A DNA stretch of 64,000 nucleotides, from contig CALSTG010000001.1 in NCBI GenBank assembly GCA_943789205.1, positions 480,060 through 544,059 of the forward strand, given 5' to 3'. Position 1 is the first letter of the stretch, and each line of letters opens with the position of its first letter. The stretch comes from an uncultured Flavobacteriales bacterium (GTDB lineage Bacteria > Bacteroidota > Bacteroidia > Flavobacteriales_D > Crocinitomicaceae). This document shows, piece by piece, positions 37,805-50,376 of the stretch. The notes under the pieces were generated by a model, which was given only the letters and a program-made list of their open reading frames with translations, did no database searches and was not told where the DNA came from. The position numbers and the translations under genes were made by a program.

Positions 37805-38473
37805 ATGGAAATAAAGAAAAATCCAGAAGTTGATGGTGACAGAATAAAATCAAGTTTCTTGATGATTGCGCTCAACTACGTTGCAGGCTTATCTTTGGCA
37901 GCATTTACTTTTCAATCCGTTAGAATGGATGATGATTTATCTGACGCAAAAAAAAGACAGGTAAGTCAAGAATTTCAAGCAGAGGAACAAGAAGAAGTTG
38001 AACCGCCGCCCGTAGAAGAGCCACCAGCCGTGGTTATTGAACCGCCAATTGTAGAAGAAATAATAGAGGAAGAAAATATTGATGAACCGCCTCCACCAGA
38101 TGTAACTCCTCCAGACCCTCCCCCAATTGCAGAAGAAGAAGTTATTGCTGTAGTAGAAGAAATTGTAGAATTCCCTGATGTCGAAGCAGCATTTCCTGGG
38201 GGGCCTGCAGCTATGATGAAGTGGATTAACGAAAATGTTGATTACCCGCAAACCTCTATTGAAATGAATGAACAAGGCCGTGTTTTCTTATCATTTGTTG
38301 TAGAAAAAGACGGCTCAATATCAAATGTAGCAATAGAAAGAGGTGTAAGCCCGGATCTTGATAGAGAGGCGAAAAGAGTTGTAAGGAAAATGCCCAAATG
38401 GAATGCAGGTGAAGCATCAGGGCGCAAGGTTCGAGCAAGATGTCGTCTTCCAATTAACTTCCAGTTAAACTAG
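37805..38473 (+). CDS. Energy transducer TonB-type protein
   Basis: The 222-residue protein has one membrane segment near the N-terminus (residues about 15-35), a Pro/Glu-rich periplasmic spacer (about 55-120, many EEPPP and EEIIE runs) and a TonB C-terminal domain. In the latter, VDYPQTSIEMNEQGRVFLSFVVEKDG and the final CRLPINFQL are typical. It should transfer proton-motive energy to an outer-membrane TonB-dependent receptor. ExbB/ExbD are not adjacent. The ATG at 37805 fits; the frame from 37778 starts within the spacer after gcvH. It converges on the nuclease gene with a one-base gap. Confidence 0.88.
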   Translation: MEIKKNPEVDGDRIKSSFLMIALNYVAGLSLAAFTFQSVRMDDDLSDAKKRQVSQEFQAEEQEEVEPPPVEEPPAVVIEPPIVEEIIEEENIDEPPPPDVTPPDPPPIAEEEVIAVVEEIVEFPDVEAAFPGGPAAMMKWINENVDYPQTSIEMNEQGRVFLSFVVEKDGSISNVAIERGVSPDLDREAKRVVRKMPKWNAGEASGRKVRARCRLPINFQLN

Positions 38474-38474
38474 A

Positions 38475-41265
<2,791 letters not shown>

Positions 41266-41325
41266 TTAAATGATAGCTTTTTCAGGCCTAAAAAAGCGGA
41301 CTTATCAACAAGGTATTAACGAATA

Positions 41326-41898
41326 CTACTTCGTGAGCCAAGCAATGATTTCAGGGTCAGTCGGAGATACTCTTGGGGATATAACTTTTTCTAGAAAACC
41401 ATTCTCATCAATGAGGTATTTTTGGAAATTCCATTTAACATCACTATCCTCTAAGCCGTTGAGTGATTGAGATGTCAAAAATTCATAAACCTCGCATTTC
41501 GATCGTCCTTTGACCTTAACTTTAGACATAATAGGGAAAGTTACACCGTAATTTTTTTTGCAAAAAGTTAAAATATCTTGATCGGACCCTGGCTCTTGAC
41601 CCATGAAGTCATTTGAAGGGAAAGCTATAATTGTAAACTTTTCAGAACCATACTTTTTGTAAAGTGCCTCAAGTTCTTCATATTGTGGAGTCAATCCACA
41701 CTTAGAGGCAGTGTTAACAACCATTACCTTTTTTCCCTTTAAATTTGAAAGGTCAAATGAATCTCCATTAATATCTTCTACTACAAATTCATGTAATGAT
41801 TTTCTTTTTCCGTTCATTGCTTCTGAGTTATTATCCATACAAAAAGCAGTTAGAAAAGTAACTACTGAGAGCTGGAGGAGGTATTTAATTTTTTTCAT
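41326..41898 (-). CDS. Glutathione peroxidase family protein
   Basis: The 190-residue thiol peroxidase has the peroxidatic Cys67 in NTASKCGLTPQY, a Cys where animal enzymes have selenocysteine. It also has the Gln (AFPSNDFMGQEP) and the Trp/Asn (DVKWNFQKYL) of the catalytic tetrad. An N-terminal hydrophobic segment (residues 5-20) suggests export; the FC junction is a poor lipobox, so lipoprotein status is doubtful. It reduces hydroperoxides, probably with thioredoxin. It is divergent from the OmpA-like gene. Confidence 0.92.
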   Translation of the reverse strand: MKKIKYLLQLSVVTFLTAFCMDNNSEAMNGKRKSLHEFVVEDINGDSFDLSNLKGKKVMVVNTASKCGLTPQYEELEALYKKYGSEKFTIIAFPSNDFMGQEPGSDQDILTFCKKNYGVTFPIMSKVKVKGRSKCEVYEFLTSQSLNGLEDSDVKWNFQKYLIDENGFLEKVISPRVSPTDPEIIAWLTK

Positions 41899-41969
41899 AC
41901 ATCAATGTAACACTTTTCTTGTCAATAAGTTTAAATGGAACATTTTTTGCATTTCTACGAATACAGTTA

Positions 41970-42827
41970 ATGAACATGCGCATAACCCTTATTTTATTTG
42001 TCGTTTTTATCGGGAATTTTAGCCAGACGCAAAAGATAGCTGCACAACCTAAATTTTCTGGTACATGGAAAGGAGCTGCCTTTTCAAACAATGCAGATAT
42101 TCAGTTTATTTATGAACTTGAGTTCAAGGTTATTGGCGGGTTAATTGAGGGGGTGATAAAAAAACAAAACAACAATAATGAAATTTCTGTAAATAAAATA
42201 TTAGGGCAGAAGAAATATTTAAACATTGAATTTGAAGAAAAAATAATTCGTTCCAAATCTAAAACAAAACAGGTTATACCACGCTCCAATTATGCTTTAA
42301 AATATAATCTCAAAACAGGCTATTTAGAAGGATTCGAGGATAGTTTATCAGGAATTAAAATTGTTTTTTTTAAAGATAAATTTGATTTTAGATCAAAAAT
42401 AAAATCCCTTCAAACTACACATTGGGTTTCAGCATTCATAAAAGACTACAATAGCGGTATTTCGGCTCCTGAAAAAAAACTAGAAGAGCTACGTGCATTT
42501 GTATTTAAACCCATTTATTTTGATGTTGACAAATCAATTATTAAAAAGGAATATCACAAGGAGCTTAATGAAATTATTAAAATCATTAAAAGCCATTCGG
42601 ATCTGAGAATTCAGGTGATTGGACATACAGACTCCGATGGAACAGATTTTTACAACAAACATTTGTCAAAACGAAGAGCCCAAAGAATCATAGATTTTTT
42701 TACCAAGAATGGCTTGAGACGTGACCGAATTGTAATTGATTTTAAAGGGGAGCTTCATCCAGTTGAATCAAATACTACTGATGATGGCAAAAGGCTAAAT
42801 AGGCGTGTAGACTTTTCCTTTATTTAG
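41970..42827 (+). CDS. OmpA-family outer-membrane protein
   Basis: The 285-residue protein has a signal peptide (MNMRITLILFVVFIG...AQ), then a lipocalin-like N-terminal domain of about 120 residues (FSGTWKGAAF start). A C-terminal OmpA peptidoglycan-binding domain follows (YFDVDKSIIKKEY, VIGHTDSDGTDFYN, LSKRRAQRI, RRVDFSFI). It probably tethers the outer membrane to peptidoglycan. ATG 41970 or 41976 are both suitable. It converges on valS with a 4-bp overlap. Confidence 0.85.
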   Translation: MNMRITLILFVVFIGNFSQTQKIAAQPKFSGTWKGAAFSNNADIQFIYELEFKVIGGLIEGVIKKQNNNNEISVNKILGQKKYLNIEFEEKIIRSKSKTKQVIPRSNYALKYNLKTGYLEGFEDSLSGIKIVFFKDKFDFRSKIKSLQTTHWVSAFIKDYNSGISAPEKKLEELRAFVFKPIYFDVDKSIIKKEYHKELNEIIKIIKSHSDLRIQVIGHTDSDGTDFYNKHLSKRRAQRIIDFFTKNGLRRDRIVIDFKGELHPVESNTTDDGKRLNRRVDFSFI

Positions 42828-45445
42828 TTCAGATTTCCAAGCTTTTCCTCTATTAATGAAATTTTCAGTAACGCATCGGCCTGCTTTTTCTTTTCATTCT
42901 CTACGACATTTGTAGGCGCTGAATTCACAAAACGCTCGTTACCCAATTTCTTTTGGACACTAATTAGAAAGCCTTTAGAGTATTCCAACTCTTGTTCTAA
43001 TTTCGCGCGCTCTGCCTTCACATCTACGGCGTCTCCAAATGGAATGTAAAATTGAATACCATCAACAATAAAACCATTTGAATTACCAATCTTTTCAGCT
43101 GTCGACTCAAAAACGGATAGGTTACCCATTTTTCTAATCATAGATGTGAATTCTTTTCCTCCCATATATTTTCCTGAGTAAAAAAGCTCAAGCTTCACCT
43201 TTCCACCAATGCTCTGTTGCTTTCTAATATTTCGAACATTAGAGACGATTTCAGCAGCACTTGAAAACGAGGACAACACTCCTTCATCAAACCCTGAAAA
43301 GTCAGGCCAGCTAGACACAACTAAATCCTCTTTTTGATCAGAAAGCTGATGCCATAACTCCTCTGTCACGAAAGGCATAAAAGGATGTAATACTTTTAAA
43401 ACATCATTAAAAAGAAAAACAGATTGTTCCAAGGTTTTACGATCAATAGGATGCTGATAACCTGGTTTAATAATTTCTAAATACCACGAGCAGAAATCAT
43501 CCCAAACGAGTTTATAGCTAACCATCAAAGCTTCTGATATTTTATAATTATCGTACAACTCATTTAACTCCGTCAAGGTCTTTTGAAATTTATTCTTAAA
43601 CCAATCTATTGCAATCGCCGATGAGGCCGGTTGTTCTATATCTTTCACTTCCCAGCTTGAGATCAAGCGATAAGCATTCCATAATTTATTTGAGAAGTTT
43701 CTTCCTTGCTCGCATTGACTAGTATCAAATGGCAAATCATTTCCTGCGGGAGAGCTGATTAAAACACCAACACGAACACCATCAGCACCAAATTTATGAA
43801 TCAATTCAATTGGATCAGGAGAGTTTCCAAGAGATTTGGACATTTTACGCCCCAATTTATCTCTAACTATTCCCGTAAAATAAACATTTCTAAAGGGAAG
43901 CTCATCAAGATATTCATATCCAGCCATAATCATTCTTGCCACCCAAAAAAACATAATCTCAGGAGCGGTAACAAGATCATTTGTTGGGTAATAATAATTA
44001 ATTTCTTCATTGTTTGGCTTCGTCAAGCCATCAAAAACTGATATCGGCCACAACCAACTAGAGAACCAAGTATCAAGGACATCCTCATCTTGTCGCAAGT
44101 CTTTTTTTGTAATAGACTTTCCTAATTTATTTGAAGCAACTTCAATAGCTTCTTCAATGGTTTTTGCAACCACAAAATCATTCGTACCCTTCCCATAATA
44201 AAATGCTGGAATTCTGTGTCCCCACCAAAGCTGTCGTGAAATACACCAATCTTTGATGTTTTCCATCCAGTGGCGATACGTATTTTTAAATTTACTCGGA
44301 TGAAATTGAATCTTACCATTCATTACATTTTCCAATGCTGGCTCCGAAAGCTCTTTCATATTCACAAACCACTGGAGTGATAATTTTGGCTCAATAACTG
44401 CATTGGTGCGCTCTGAATATCCAACCTTGTTTTGATGGTCTTCCACCTTGATGAGATATCCTTTTTCATTGAGCTCTTTTTCAATTTGTTTTCTAACCTC
44501 AAAACGATCGATTCCTTCATAATGCAAACCATAGGCATTTAATGTGCCGTTATCATTAAACACATTTATATTGTCCAAATTGTGCTTTACCCCTATTTCA
44601 TAATCATTGATGTCATGAGCTGGTGTAATCTTCAAACAACCTGTTCCAAATTCAACATCAACGTACTCATCAGTAACGATAGGAATTGTTCTATCGGTCA
44701 ATGGAACATGAATACTTTTACCGTGAAGACTTTTATATCTGTCATCACTGGGGTTGACACATATTGCAGTATCGCCAAAAATAGTTTCGGGTCGCGTTGT
44801 TGCGATATTTAACCATTCATCTTGAGTGCCAACAACTTTATAACGAACAAAAAACAATTTAGAATTGACCTCCTTATGGAGTACTTCTTCATCAGAAACG
44901 GCAGTCAATGCATCGGGATCCCAATTGACCATTCTAACCCCTCTGTAAATTTTACCTTTGTTAAATAAATCAACAAAAACATCTATTACTGATTCAGAAT
45001 AGCTCTGGTCCATTGTAAAATGAGTTCGATTCCAATCACAAGAAGCTCCAAGTTTTTTCAACTGTTCAAGAATAATACCTCCATGTTTATCCTTCCATTC
45101 AAAAGCATGTCCTAAGAACTCCTCTCTAGATAAATCAGCCTTTGACACACCTTCGCTTTTGAGCTTTTGAACCACTTTAGCCTCGGTAGCAATAGATGCA
45201 TGATCAGTACCTGGAATCCAACAAGCATTTTTACCTTGCATACGGGATCTTCGAATAAGCACATCCTGAATTGTATTATTCAGCATATGTCCCATATGCA
45301 GAACTCCTGTAACATTAGGAGGTGGTATTACTACGGTAAACGGTTCTCTATCATCCGGAACGGAATTAAAATAACCCTTTTCCAACCAATGCGCATACCA
45401 TTTTTCTTCTGCGATTTTAGGATCATACGTCTTTGTAATACTCAT
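42824..45445 (-). CDS. valS: Valyl-tRNA synthetase
   Basis: The 873-residue class I synthetase has the HIGH-type motif HMGH at residues 50-53 (PPPNVTGVLHMGHMLN) and KMSKS near residue 533 (GRKMSKSLGNSPDP). The editing domain has TTRPETIFGDTA. A C-terminal coiled-coil tRNA arm (VDVKAERAKLEQELEYSK) is present. It charges tRNA-Val. Length is typical for Bacteroidota ValS. Confidence 0.98.
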   Translation of the reverse strand: MSITKTYDPKIAEEKWYAHWLEKGYFNSVPDDREPFTVVIPPPNVTGVLHMGHMLNNTIQDVLIRRSRMQGKNACWIPGTDHASIATEAKVVQKLKSEGVSKADLSREEFLGHAFEWKDKHGGIILEQLKKLGASCDWNRTHFTMDQSYSESVIDVFVDLFNKGKIYRGVRMVNWDPDALTAVSDEEVLHKEVNSKLFFVRYKVVGTQDEWLNIATTRPETIFGDTAICVNPSDDRYKSLHGKSIHVPLTDRTIPIVTDEYVDVEFGTGCLKITPAHDINDYEIGVKHNLDNINVFNDNGTLNAYGLHYEGIDRFEVRKQIEKELNEKGYLIKVEDHQNKVGYSERTNAVIEPKLSLQWFVNMKELSEPALENVMNGKIQFHPSKFKNTYRHWMENIKDWCISRQLWWGHRIPAFYYGKGTNDFVVAKTIEEAIEVASNKLGKSITKKDLRQDEDVLDTWFSSWLWPISVFDGLTKPNNEEINYYYPTNDLVTAPEIMFFWVARMIMAGYEYLDELPFRNVYFTGIVRDKLGRKMSKSLGNSPDPIELIHKFGADGVRVGVLISSPAGNDLPFDTSQCEQGRNFSNKLWNAYRLISSWEVKDIEQPASSAIAIDWFKNKFQKTLTELNELYDNYKISEALMVSYKLVWDDFCSWYLEIIKPGYQHPIDRKTLEQSVFLFNDVLKVLHPFMPFVTEELWHQLSDQKEDLVVSSWPDFSGFDEGVLSSFSSAAEIVSNVRNIRKQQSIGGKVKLELFYSGKYMGGKEFTSMIRKMGNLSVFESTAEKIGNSNGFIVDGIQFYIPFGDAVDVKAERAKLEQELEYSKGFLISVQKKLGNERFVNSAPTNVVENEKKKQADALLKISLIEEKLGNLN

Positions 45446-45461
45446 TGTAAAATTTTAATTG

Positions 45462-45469
45462 CAAAGGTA
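45462..45469 (-). promoter_or_regulatory. Bacteroidota -7 box for valS
   Basis: TACCTTTG on the minus strand fits TAnnTTTG, with 16 bases to the ATG. Confidence 0.55.
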
Positions 45470-45488
45470 TAAAAACCATAGCATTTAT

Positions 45489-46100
45489 CTACTTATTAAG
45501 CCCGTGAACATCAATAAAATCTGACAATAACTCCCTTATCGATAAAAACGTCTCTGGCAAATAGCTTTGAAGCTTCTCAATGTGTACCCATTTGCATTCA
45601 GTAATCCCTTCCTCTAATTGAGGTGTCAGCTCCTCCATAACTTCAGTATGCATTAAAAACCATGAGGTAACTTTAAGCACACTTCGCTGTTTGTGTTCAT
45701 AAGAATGGTAAGAATTCTGAAATAGCTTTTTGACATGAACATTTTGAATAAGTCCACATTCTTCTCGTACTTCCCTTAATGCGGCCAAACCCATTGGCTC
45801 ATTATCTTCTACATGCCCTTTTGGCAGGTCCCAAATACCATTTCGCAAGATAAGCAGTACATGATTATTGTTAGTTACAATACCCCCAGCTGCTTCAACA
45901 CGTTTGAAATTTAAAAAAAGAGCATCTAGCTTTTGTTTCGCATCGGGCGCACTAAAGCTTACAAAGCGAGACCCGACAAAAGAATTAAAATGGTTAAAAT
46001 CCTTGAAAACTAAAGGAAGGTCATGAGACACATAATCTTTTGGAGAATCCTCAATTAAAATTCCTGATTGTTCAGTAAAAACTTTATACTTTTGCCCCAT
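45489..46100 (-). CDS. Nudix hydrolase
   Basis: The 203-residue protein has a full Nudix box (G-x5-E-x7-REVREECGL, within GHVEDNEPMGLAALREV) in its C-terminal 140 residues, preceded by about 60 residues of unassigned sequence. It should hydrolyse a nucleoside diphosphate linked to another group; the substrate cannot be told. The ATG at 46100 shares bases with the start codon of the divergent pyrE. Confidence 0.88.
   Translation of the reverse strand: MGQKYKVFTEQSGILIEDSPKDYVSHDLPLVFKDFNHFNSFVGSRFVSFSAPDAKQKLDALFLNFKRVEAAGGIVTNNNHVLLILRNGIWDLPKGHVEDNEPMGLAALREVREECGLIQNVHVKKLFQNSYHSYEHKQRSVLKVTSWFLMHTEVMEELTPQLEEGITECKWVHIEKLQSYLPETFLSIRELLSDFIDVHGLNK
46087..46094 (+). promoter_or_regulatory. 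Bacteroidota -7 box for pyrE, inside the divergent Nudix gene
   Basis: TACTTTTG fits TAnnTTTG and ends 4 bases before the first pyrE ATG. An ATTG at 46067-46070 lies 16 bases upstream, slightly close for a -33 element. The box is within the 5' untranslated region of the Nudix gene on the other strand's upstream side of pyrE and just inside the Nudix coding start. Confidence 0.5.
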
Positions 46101-46743
46101 GATGAATGACAAAGATAGGGCCTTAAAGATTGCCGAGCTACTGTTACAAGTAAAAGCCGTTAAACTGCAACCTGATTCTCCATTTACTTGGGCATCTGGA
46201 TGGAAGTCACCGATCTATTGTGACAATAGAATTACCCTTTCGCATGCTTCCGTAAGAACACACATTCGTCAAAGTCTGGTAGCATTAATTAATGAAAAAT
46301 TTGGTAAGCCAGACCTTATTGTTGGTGTGGCGACCGGAGCTATTGCTATAGGCGTACTGGTTGCACAAGAAATGGGCTTACCATTCGTTTATGTTAGAAG
46401 TGCAGCTAAGGGTCACGGTAGAAAAAACCTAATTGAGGGCCATTATGAAAAAGGGCAGCAAGCTGTTGTTATAGAAGATCTGATCTCCACTGGAGGAAGC
46501 AGTCTGAAAGCCGTTGAATCACTCAGGTCTTCGGGTATAGAGGTAAAAGGGCTTGCTGCAATTTTCACTTATGGATTTTCCGAGTCACAAACAAGGTTTA
46601 GCGAGGCAGAATGCCCCTATTCTACTCTAACTGATTATACAACACTCCTAGAGAAGGCATTGGATTCGGACTTCATCAAGAAAGAACACTTACATCTCTT
46701 AAGAGATTGGAGCAGAGATCCTTCTAAATGGTTAAATTCGTAA
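46099..46743 (+). CDS. pyrE: Orotate phosphoribosyltransferase
   Basis: The 214-residue enzyme makes orotidine 5'-phosphate from orotate and PRPP. The PRPP loop is VVIEDLISTGGSS, preceded by the catalytic lysine segment VRSAAKGHGRKN and the family's FTWASGWKSPIYCDNR. Two ATGs are adjacent (46099, 46102). The first overlaps the start codon of the divergent Nudix gene, so there is no intergenic DNA. An SRPBCC gene follows after 2 bases. Confidence 0.96.
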   Translation: MMNDKDRALKIAELLLQVKAVKLQPDSPFTWASGWKSPIYCDNRITLSHASVRTHIRQSLVALINEKFGKPDLIVGVATGAIAIGVLVAQEMGLPFVYVRSAAKGHGRKNLIEGHYEKGQQAVVIEDLISTGGSSLKAVESLRSSGIEVKGLAAIFTYGFSESQTRFSEAECPYSTLTDYTTLLEKALDSDFIKKEHLHLLRDWSRDPSKWLNS

Positions 46744-46745
46744 AT

Positions 46746-47144
46746 ATGATTTTAAATGGGGAAAAAGTAACTATTGGTGCCAACAAAGAAACAATCATTA
46801 AGTTCTTAACCAATCCAAAGAATTTTGAATTGTTACTTCCAATGGATAAAGTGAAAGATTTTAAGAGTGATCAAGAGGGGTGCTCATTTAAAGTCCAGGG
46901 TGGTTTTATGATATCACTAATACAAAATGGCTTTGAAAACGATAAAGTATTTTTAAAATCAGGTGAAAAATCGCCATTTCCCTTTCAGCTTACTATTTTC
47001 CTTTCAGAAAAAGAAAGCACACGAACAGAAGGATATATAGAATTTGATGGCGAGGTCAATGCATTCCTAAAAATGATGGTAGAAAAGCCTCTTTTAAGTT
47101 TATTCAATTACATGTCGAATAAATTAGACAAACATTTCTCATAA
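46746..47144 (+). CDS. SRPBCC-fold protein of unknown function
   Basis: The 132-residue protein has the helix-grip pattern of START/polyketide-cyclase-like (SRPBCC) proteins: a long opening strand, paired short helices (IIKFLTNPKNFELLLP), a curved sheet and a long C-terminal helix (LLSLFNYMSNKLDKHF). No catalytic motif is seen. It follows the pyrE stop by 2 bases and is probably cotranscribed; it overlaps the convergent birA by 6 bp. The ATG at 46746 is preferred over 46728, which would overlap pyrE. Confidence 0.7.
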   Translation: MILNGEKVTIGANKETIIKFLTNPKNFELLLPMDKVKDFKSDQEGCSFKVQGGFMISLIQNGFENDKVFLKSGEKSPFPFQLTIFLSEKESTRTEGYIEFDGEVNAFLKMMVEKPLLSLFNYMSNKLDKHFS

Positions 47145-47888
47145 GAATTTAAGCTGCTTATTTTGGAAATAATGCACCTTCCCTTCAAGCTCTAAAGCTA
47201 ACCTTCCATGAGCATCTACACCCCGTATTGTGCCATCAACAATTTTATTATCAATCATGAAAGACCTAGATTGATCCTTTCCAAATAAGTTGTTTTTATA
47301 AATGTTTTTTAAATAACTTCTCTTTGTTTCTGTCCCTAAAAACCCTTCCCATTTTCGAAACGTATCAATAAGAGAAAACCATAACGACTCAATGCTGTAA
47401 TTCTGACTCGTTTCTAGCTGCATGCTTGTAGCCGTATATAGATTGGGGAAGCTTATTTGATTAACATTGAGCCCTATCCCAACAATGGAATGTGTCAACT
47501 TAGATCCTAGAAATTTATTTTCCACTAGAATCCCAGCAATCTTTTTTTTATCAACTAGAATATCATTAGGCCATTTTATTTGAGCCTCCAAAGAATATAA
47601 CTGCAAGAATTCTAGAAGCACAATTGAAACCAAATTGTTCACATCAAATAAGGTCTGTGAATCCACTGTCGAGAATTCAAAAATAAATGATGATAGGATA
47701 TTTTGAGCTGTCTCAGACTGCCATTCTGATTGCATCTGACCTCTGCCATTAGTCTGATTTTCTGCCAATATTACCGAACCATGCGAACCAAGGCCCTGAT
47801 TTATGAGTTTGGCAGCAAAATTGTTAGTTGAATCTACAGAAGACAAACGAATCTTGTGAATACCTATTTTGGAATTGATTTGTGTCAT
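47139..47888 (-). CDS. birA: Biotin--[acetyl-CoA-carboxylase] ligase
   Basis: The 249-residue ligase attaches biotin to carrier proteins. The biotinyl-AMP loop (NGRGQMQSEW), IKWPNDILVDKKKIAGILVE and GIGLNVNQ motifs are clear. There is no N-terminal helix-turn-helix, so it is the non-repressor class and would not control the bioB-bioF genes in this window. Start ATG at 47888. Confidence 0.95.
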   Translation of the reverse strand: MTQINSKIGIHKIRLSSVDSTNNFAAKLINQGLGSHGSVILAENQTNGRGQMQSEWQSETAQNILSSFIFEFSTVDSQTLFDVNNLVSIVLLEFLQLYSLEAQIKWPNDILVDKKKIAGILVENKFLGSKLTHSIVGIGLNVNQISFPNLYTATSMQLETSQNYSIESLWFSLIDTFRKWEGFLGTETKRSYLKNIYKNNLFGKDQSRSFMIDNKIVDGTIRGVDAHGRLALELEGKVHYFQNKQLKFL

Positions 47889-47900
47889 AATTATCAGACG

Positions 47901-47908
47901 CAAAATTA
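47901..47908 (-). promoter_or_regulatory. Bacteroidota -7 box for birA
   Basis: TAATTTTG on the minus strand fits TAnnTTTG, with 12 bases to the birA ATG. It faces the rsfS box across a 54-base divergent gap. Confidence 0.55.
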
Positions 47909-47920
47909 AAATTAATCACT

Positions 47921-47928
47921 TAGATTTG
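47921..47928 (+). promoter_or_regulatory. Bacteroidota -7 box for rsfS
   Basis: TAGATTTG fits TAnnTTTG, with 14 bases to the rsfS ATG. Confidence 0.55.
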
Positions 47929-47942
47929 TCAAACCTTTAACT

Positions 47943-48314
47943 ATGAGCAAAAAATTATCAAAATCTCCTTCAGAACAATTGTGTGATGCAATCGTTGAAG
48001 GTATGCAAGAAAACAAAGCAAACGAAATCGTTGTGCTTGATTTGCGCGAACTAGATGGAGCCGTCAGTGAATTTTTTGTGATTTGTTCAGGTGATTCAGA
48101 TACCCACGTTGATGGTATTTCTAATTCCATAAACAGGTTCGTGAGAAAAACAATGAAGGAAAAGCCTTGGAATATTGAAGGTAAAACAAATAGTGATTGG
48201 ATCCTGTTAGACTATGTAAATGTTGTTGGACATGTTTTCTACAAGGACAAAAGATCTTTTTATGATATAGAAGAGCTTTGGTCCGATGCGACAAGAAAAG
48301 ACATATCGAATTAA
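47943..48314 (+). CDS. rsfS: Ribosomal silencing factor RsfS
   Basis: The 123-residue protein has the RsfS/Iojap pattern: VVLDLRELDGAVSEFFVICSG, then THVDGISNSI, then DWILLDYVNVVGHVF. It binds L14 of the large ribosomal subunit and blocks subunit joining when nutrients are low. It leads a run of five genes (rsfS, ftsH, a DUF2007-like gene, cdsA, psd) with small gaps or overlaps. Confidence 0.95.
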   Translation: MSKKLSKSPSEQLCDAIVEGMQENKANEIVVLDLRELDGAVSEFFVICSGDSDTHVDGISNSINRFVRKTMKEKPWNIEGKTNSDWILLDYVNVVGHVFYKDKRSFYDIEELWSDATRKDISN

Positions 48315-48330
48315 AAAAAGACAAAAACAA

Positions 48331-50376
48331 ATGGCAAAAAAAAAGAATAACTTCTCAATCTATTGGATATATGCGATTCTTGGCGTTGGACTTATCGCCT
48401 TTCAATTGTATATGGGAAAGTCTGAACGAGAGTCTGTTAAAATGCAAACATTACTTGAAATTGCAGACAACGCTGGTGTAGATAACGTAACAATAATTAA
48501 TGAAAAAAGTGCTGAGTTTCACTTAAATAAAGAAGGACTTGAATTGGTTAAAAAGAGTGAAGATGCGGAACTCAAAAAACTAAATGCAACAATTAAAGAA
48601 TCTAAAGAAACTGACAAGACTAAACTTCTTTTTGAAATAGAAAAAATAGACCAAACCTATTTATCCCAAGAGCTTAAAGATCGAGATGTCGCTTTTGAAT
48701 ACGAAGAAAGGGTCGACTATTTTGGGACCATTCTCAGTTATCTTTTGCCATTTGTAATCATCATTGCCATTTGGATTTTTGTAATGCGAAGAATGTCAGG
48801 AGGTAACGCTGGTGGTGGTGGTCAAATATTCAATATTGGAAAATCCAAAGCACGGGTTTATGAAAATGGAAAAACCACCAATGTAAACTTTTCAGATGTA
48901 GCCGGGTTAGAGGGTGCTAAAGAGGAAATAGTGGAAATCGTAGAGTTTCTAAAAAACCCATCGAAATATACAGAACTAGGGGCCAAAATACCGAAAGGTG
49001 CATTACTAGTAGGACCTCCGGGAACGGGCAAAACACTTTTAGCTAAAGCAGTCGCAGGAGAAGCAAAGGTACCTTTCTTTTCATTATCCGGCTCAGACTT
49101 TGTAGAAATGTTTGTAGGTGTGGGTGCATCACGAGTACGAGACTTATTTAAACAAGCTAAAGAAAAATCACCCGCAATTATATTTATTGATGAAATCGAT
49201 GCTATCGGAAGGGCAAGAGGGAAAAATAATGGTTTCAACTCAAATGATGAAAGAGAAAATACCTTGAATCAATTGTTAACTGAAATGGATGGTTTTGGAA
49301 CGAATTCCGGAGTAATTATATTGGCAGCTACAAATAGAGCAGATGTGTTGGATGGCGCACTAATGAGAGCAGGAAGGTTTGATAGACAGATCTATGTCGA
49401 TATGCCAGATTTGAATGAAAGAAAAGAAATCTTTGAGGTTCATTTAAAGCCGCTAAAACTTGAAGAAAATTTAGATGTTGATTTCTTGTCAAAACAAACA
49501 CCTGGATTTTCGGGTGCAGACATTGCCAATTTGTGTAACGAAGCGGCACTGATTGCTGCAAGAAATGATAAGAAAAGAGTAGACAAGCAGGACTTTCTAG
49601 ATGCAGTTGACAGAATAGTAGGCGGACTTGAAAAAAAGAACAAAATCATAACCGCAAGTGAGAAAAAAGCAATCGCATTTCACGAGGCTGGACATGCAAC
49701 GGTCTCATGGCTTTTAGAACATGCGCATCCGTTGGTTAAAGTCACGATTGTGCCGAGAGGTCAATCCCTTGGAGCTGCTTGGTACCTGCCAGAAGAAAGA
49801 AGTATTACTACAACGGAGCAGATTCTGGACGAAATGTGTTCTGCCTTGGGAGGGAGAGCCGCCGAACAGCTGATCTTTGGTAAAATCAGTACTGGAGCAT
49901 TGAGCGACCTTGAAAAGGTCACGAAACAAGCCTATGCTATGGTTTCTATTTATGGATTAAACGATAAAATAGGTAACATCTCATATTACGACTCAAGAGG
50001 AGGAGATATGTTTACCAAGCCATACTCAGATGATCGCGCAAGAATTATAGATGAGGAAGTGAGTAAAATGATTGAAAGTCAATATGAAAGAGCACTTGAG
50101 CTATTGTCTGCAAATAAAGAGAAGCTTACTGAACTTGCAAACAAGCTTCTTTCTCAAGAGGTCATCTTTAAAGAAGATTTAGAACTTATTTTCGGGAAGA
50201 GAGAATGGGAAACCAATACCGCGGAAGAAACACCTGAAAGCAAGGAAGAATCTGCTGAACCAAAGGAAGAAGAAGAAAAAAAGGTGCTTACAGAACCTAT
50301 TGACGGTGTGGATGATCAAACAGACGCTTCAAAACCAAAGAAGGATATTGAAAATGAAAATGAGCTAAATGACTAA
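48331..50376 (+). CDS. ftsH: ATP-dependent zinc metalloprotease FtsH
   Basis: The 681-residue membrane protease has two membrane segments (residues about 10-28 and 131-152), an AAA+ domain with Walker A GPPGTGKT (228-235) and Walker B FIDEID, the second-region-of-homology arginines ([20 protein letters not shown]), and a zinc protease site HEAGH (451-455). An acidic tail of about 50 residues ([20 protein letters not shown]) is typical in Bacteroidota. The ATG at 48331 is chosen; an earlier one overlaps rsfS. Confidence 0.98.
   Translation: MAKKKNNFSIYWIYAILGVGLIAFQLYMGKSERESVKMQTLLEIADNAGVDNVTIINEKSAEFHLNKEGLELVKKSEDAELKKLNATIKESKETDKTKLLFEIEKIDQTYLSQELKDRDVAFEYEERVDYFGTILSYLLPFVIIIAIWIFVMRRMSGGNAGGGGQIFNIGKSKARVYENGKTTNVNFSDVAGLEGAKEEIVEIVEFLKNPSKYTELGAKIPKGALLVGPPGTGKTLLAKAVAGEAKVPFFSLSGSDFVEMFVGVGASRVRDLFKQAKEKSPAIIFIDEIDAIGRARGKNNGFNSNDERENTLNQLLTEMDGFGTNSGVIILAATNRADVLDGALMRAGRFDRQIYVDMPDLNERKEIFEVHLKPLKLEENLDVDFLSKQTPGFSGADIANLCNEAALIAARNDKKRVDKQDFLDAVDRIVGGLEKKNKIITASEKKAIAFHEAGHATVSWLLEHAHPLVKVTIVPRGQSLGAAWYLPEERSITTTEQILDEMCSALGGRAAEQLIFGKISTGALSDLEKVTKQAYAMVSIYGLNDKIGNISYYDSRGGDMFTKPYSDDRARIIDEEVSKMIESQYERALELLSANKEKLTELANKLLSQEVIFKEDLELIFGKREWETNTAEETPESKEESAEPKEEEEKKVLTEPIDGVDDQTDASKPKKDIENENELND

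Noticed and set aside
41879..41898. Lipoprotein signal in the glutathione peroxidase
   Set aside because: The residue before the candidate Cys20 is Phe, unlike a lipobox, so a plain export signal or membrane segment is more likely.
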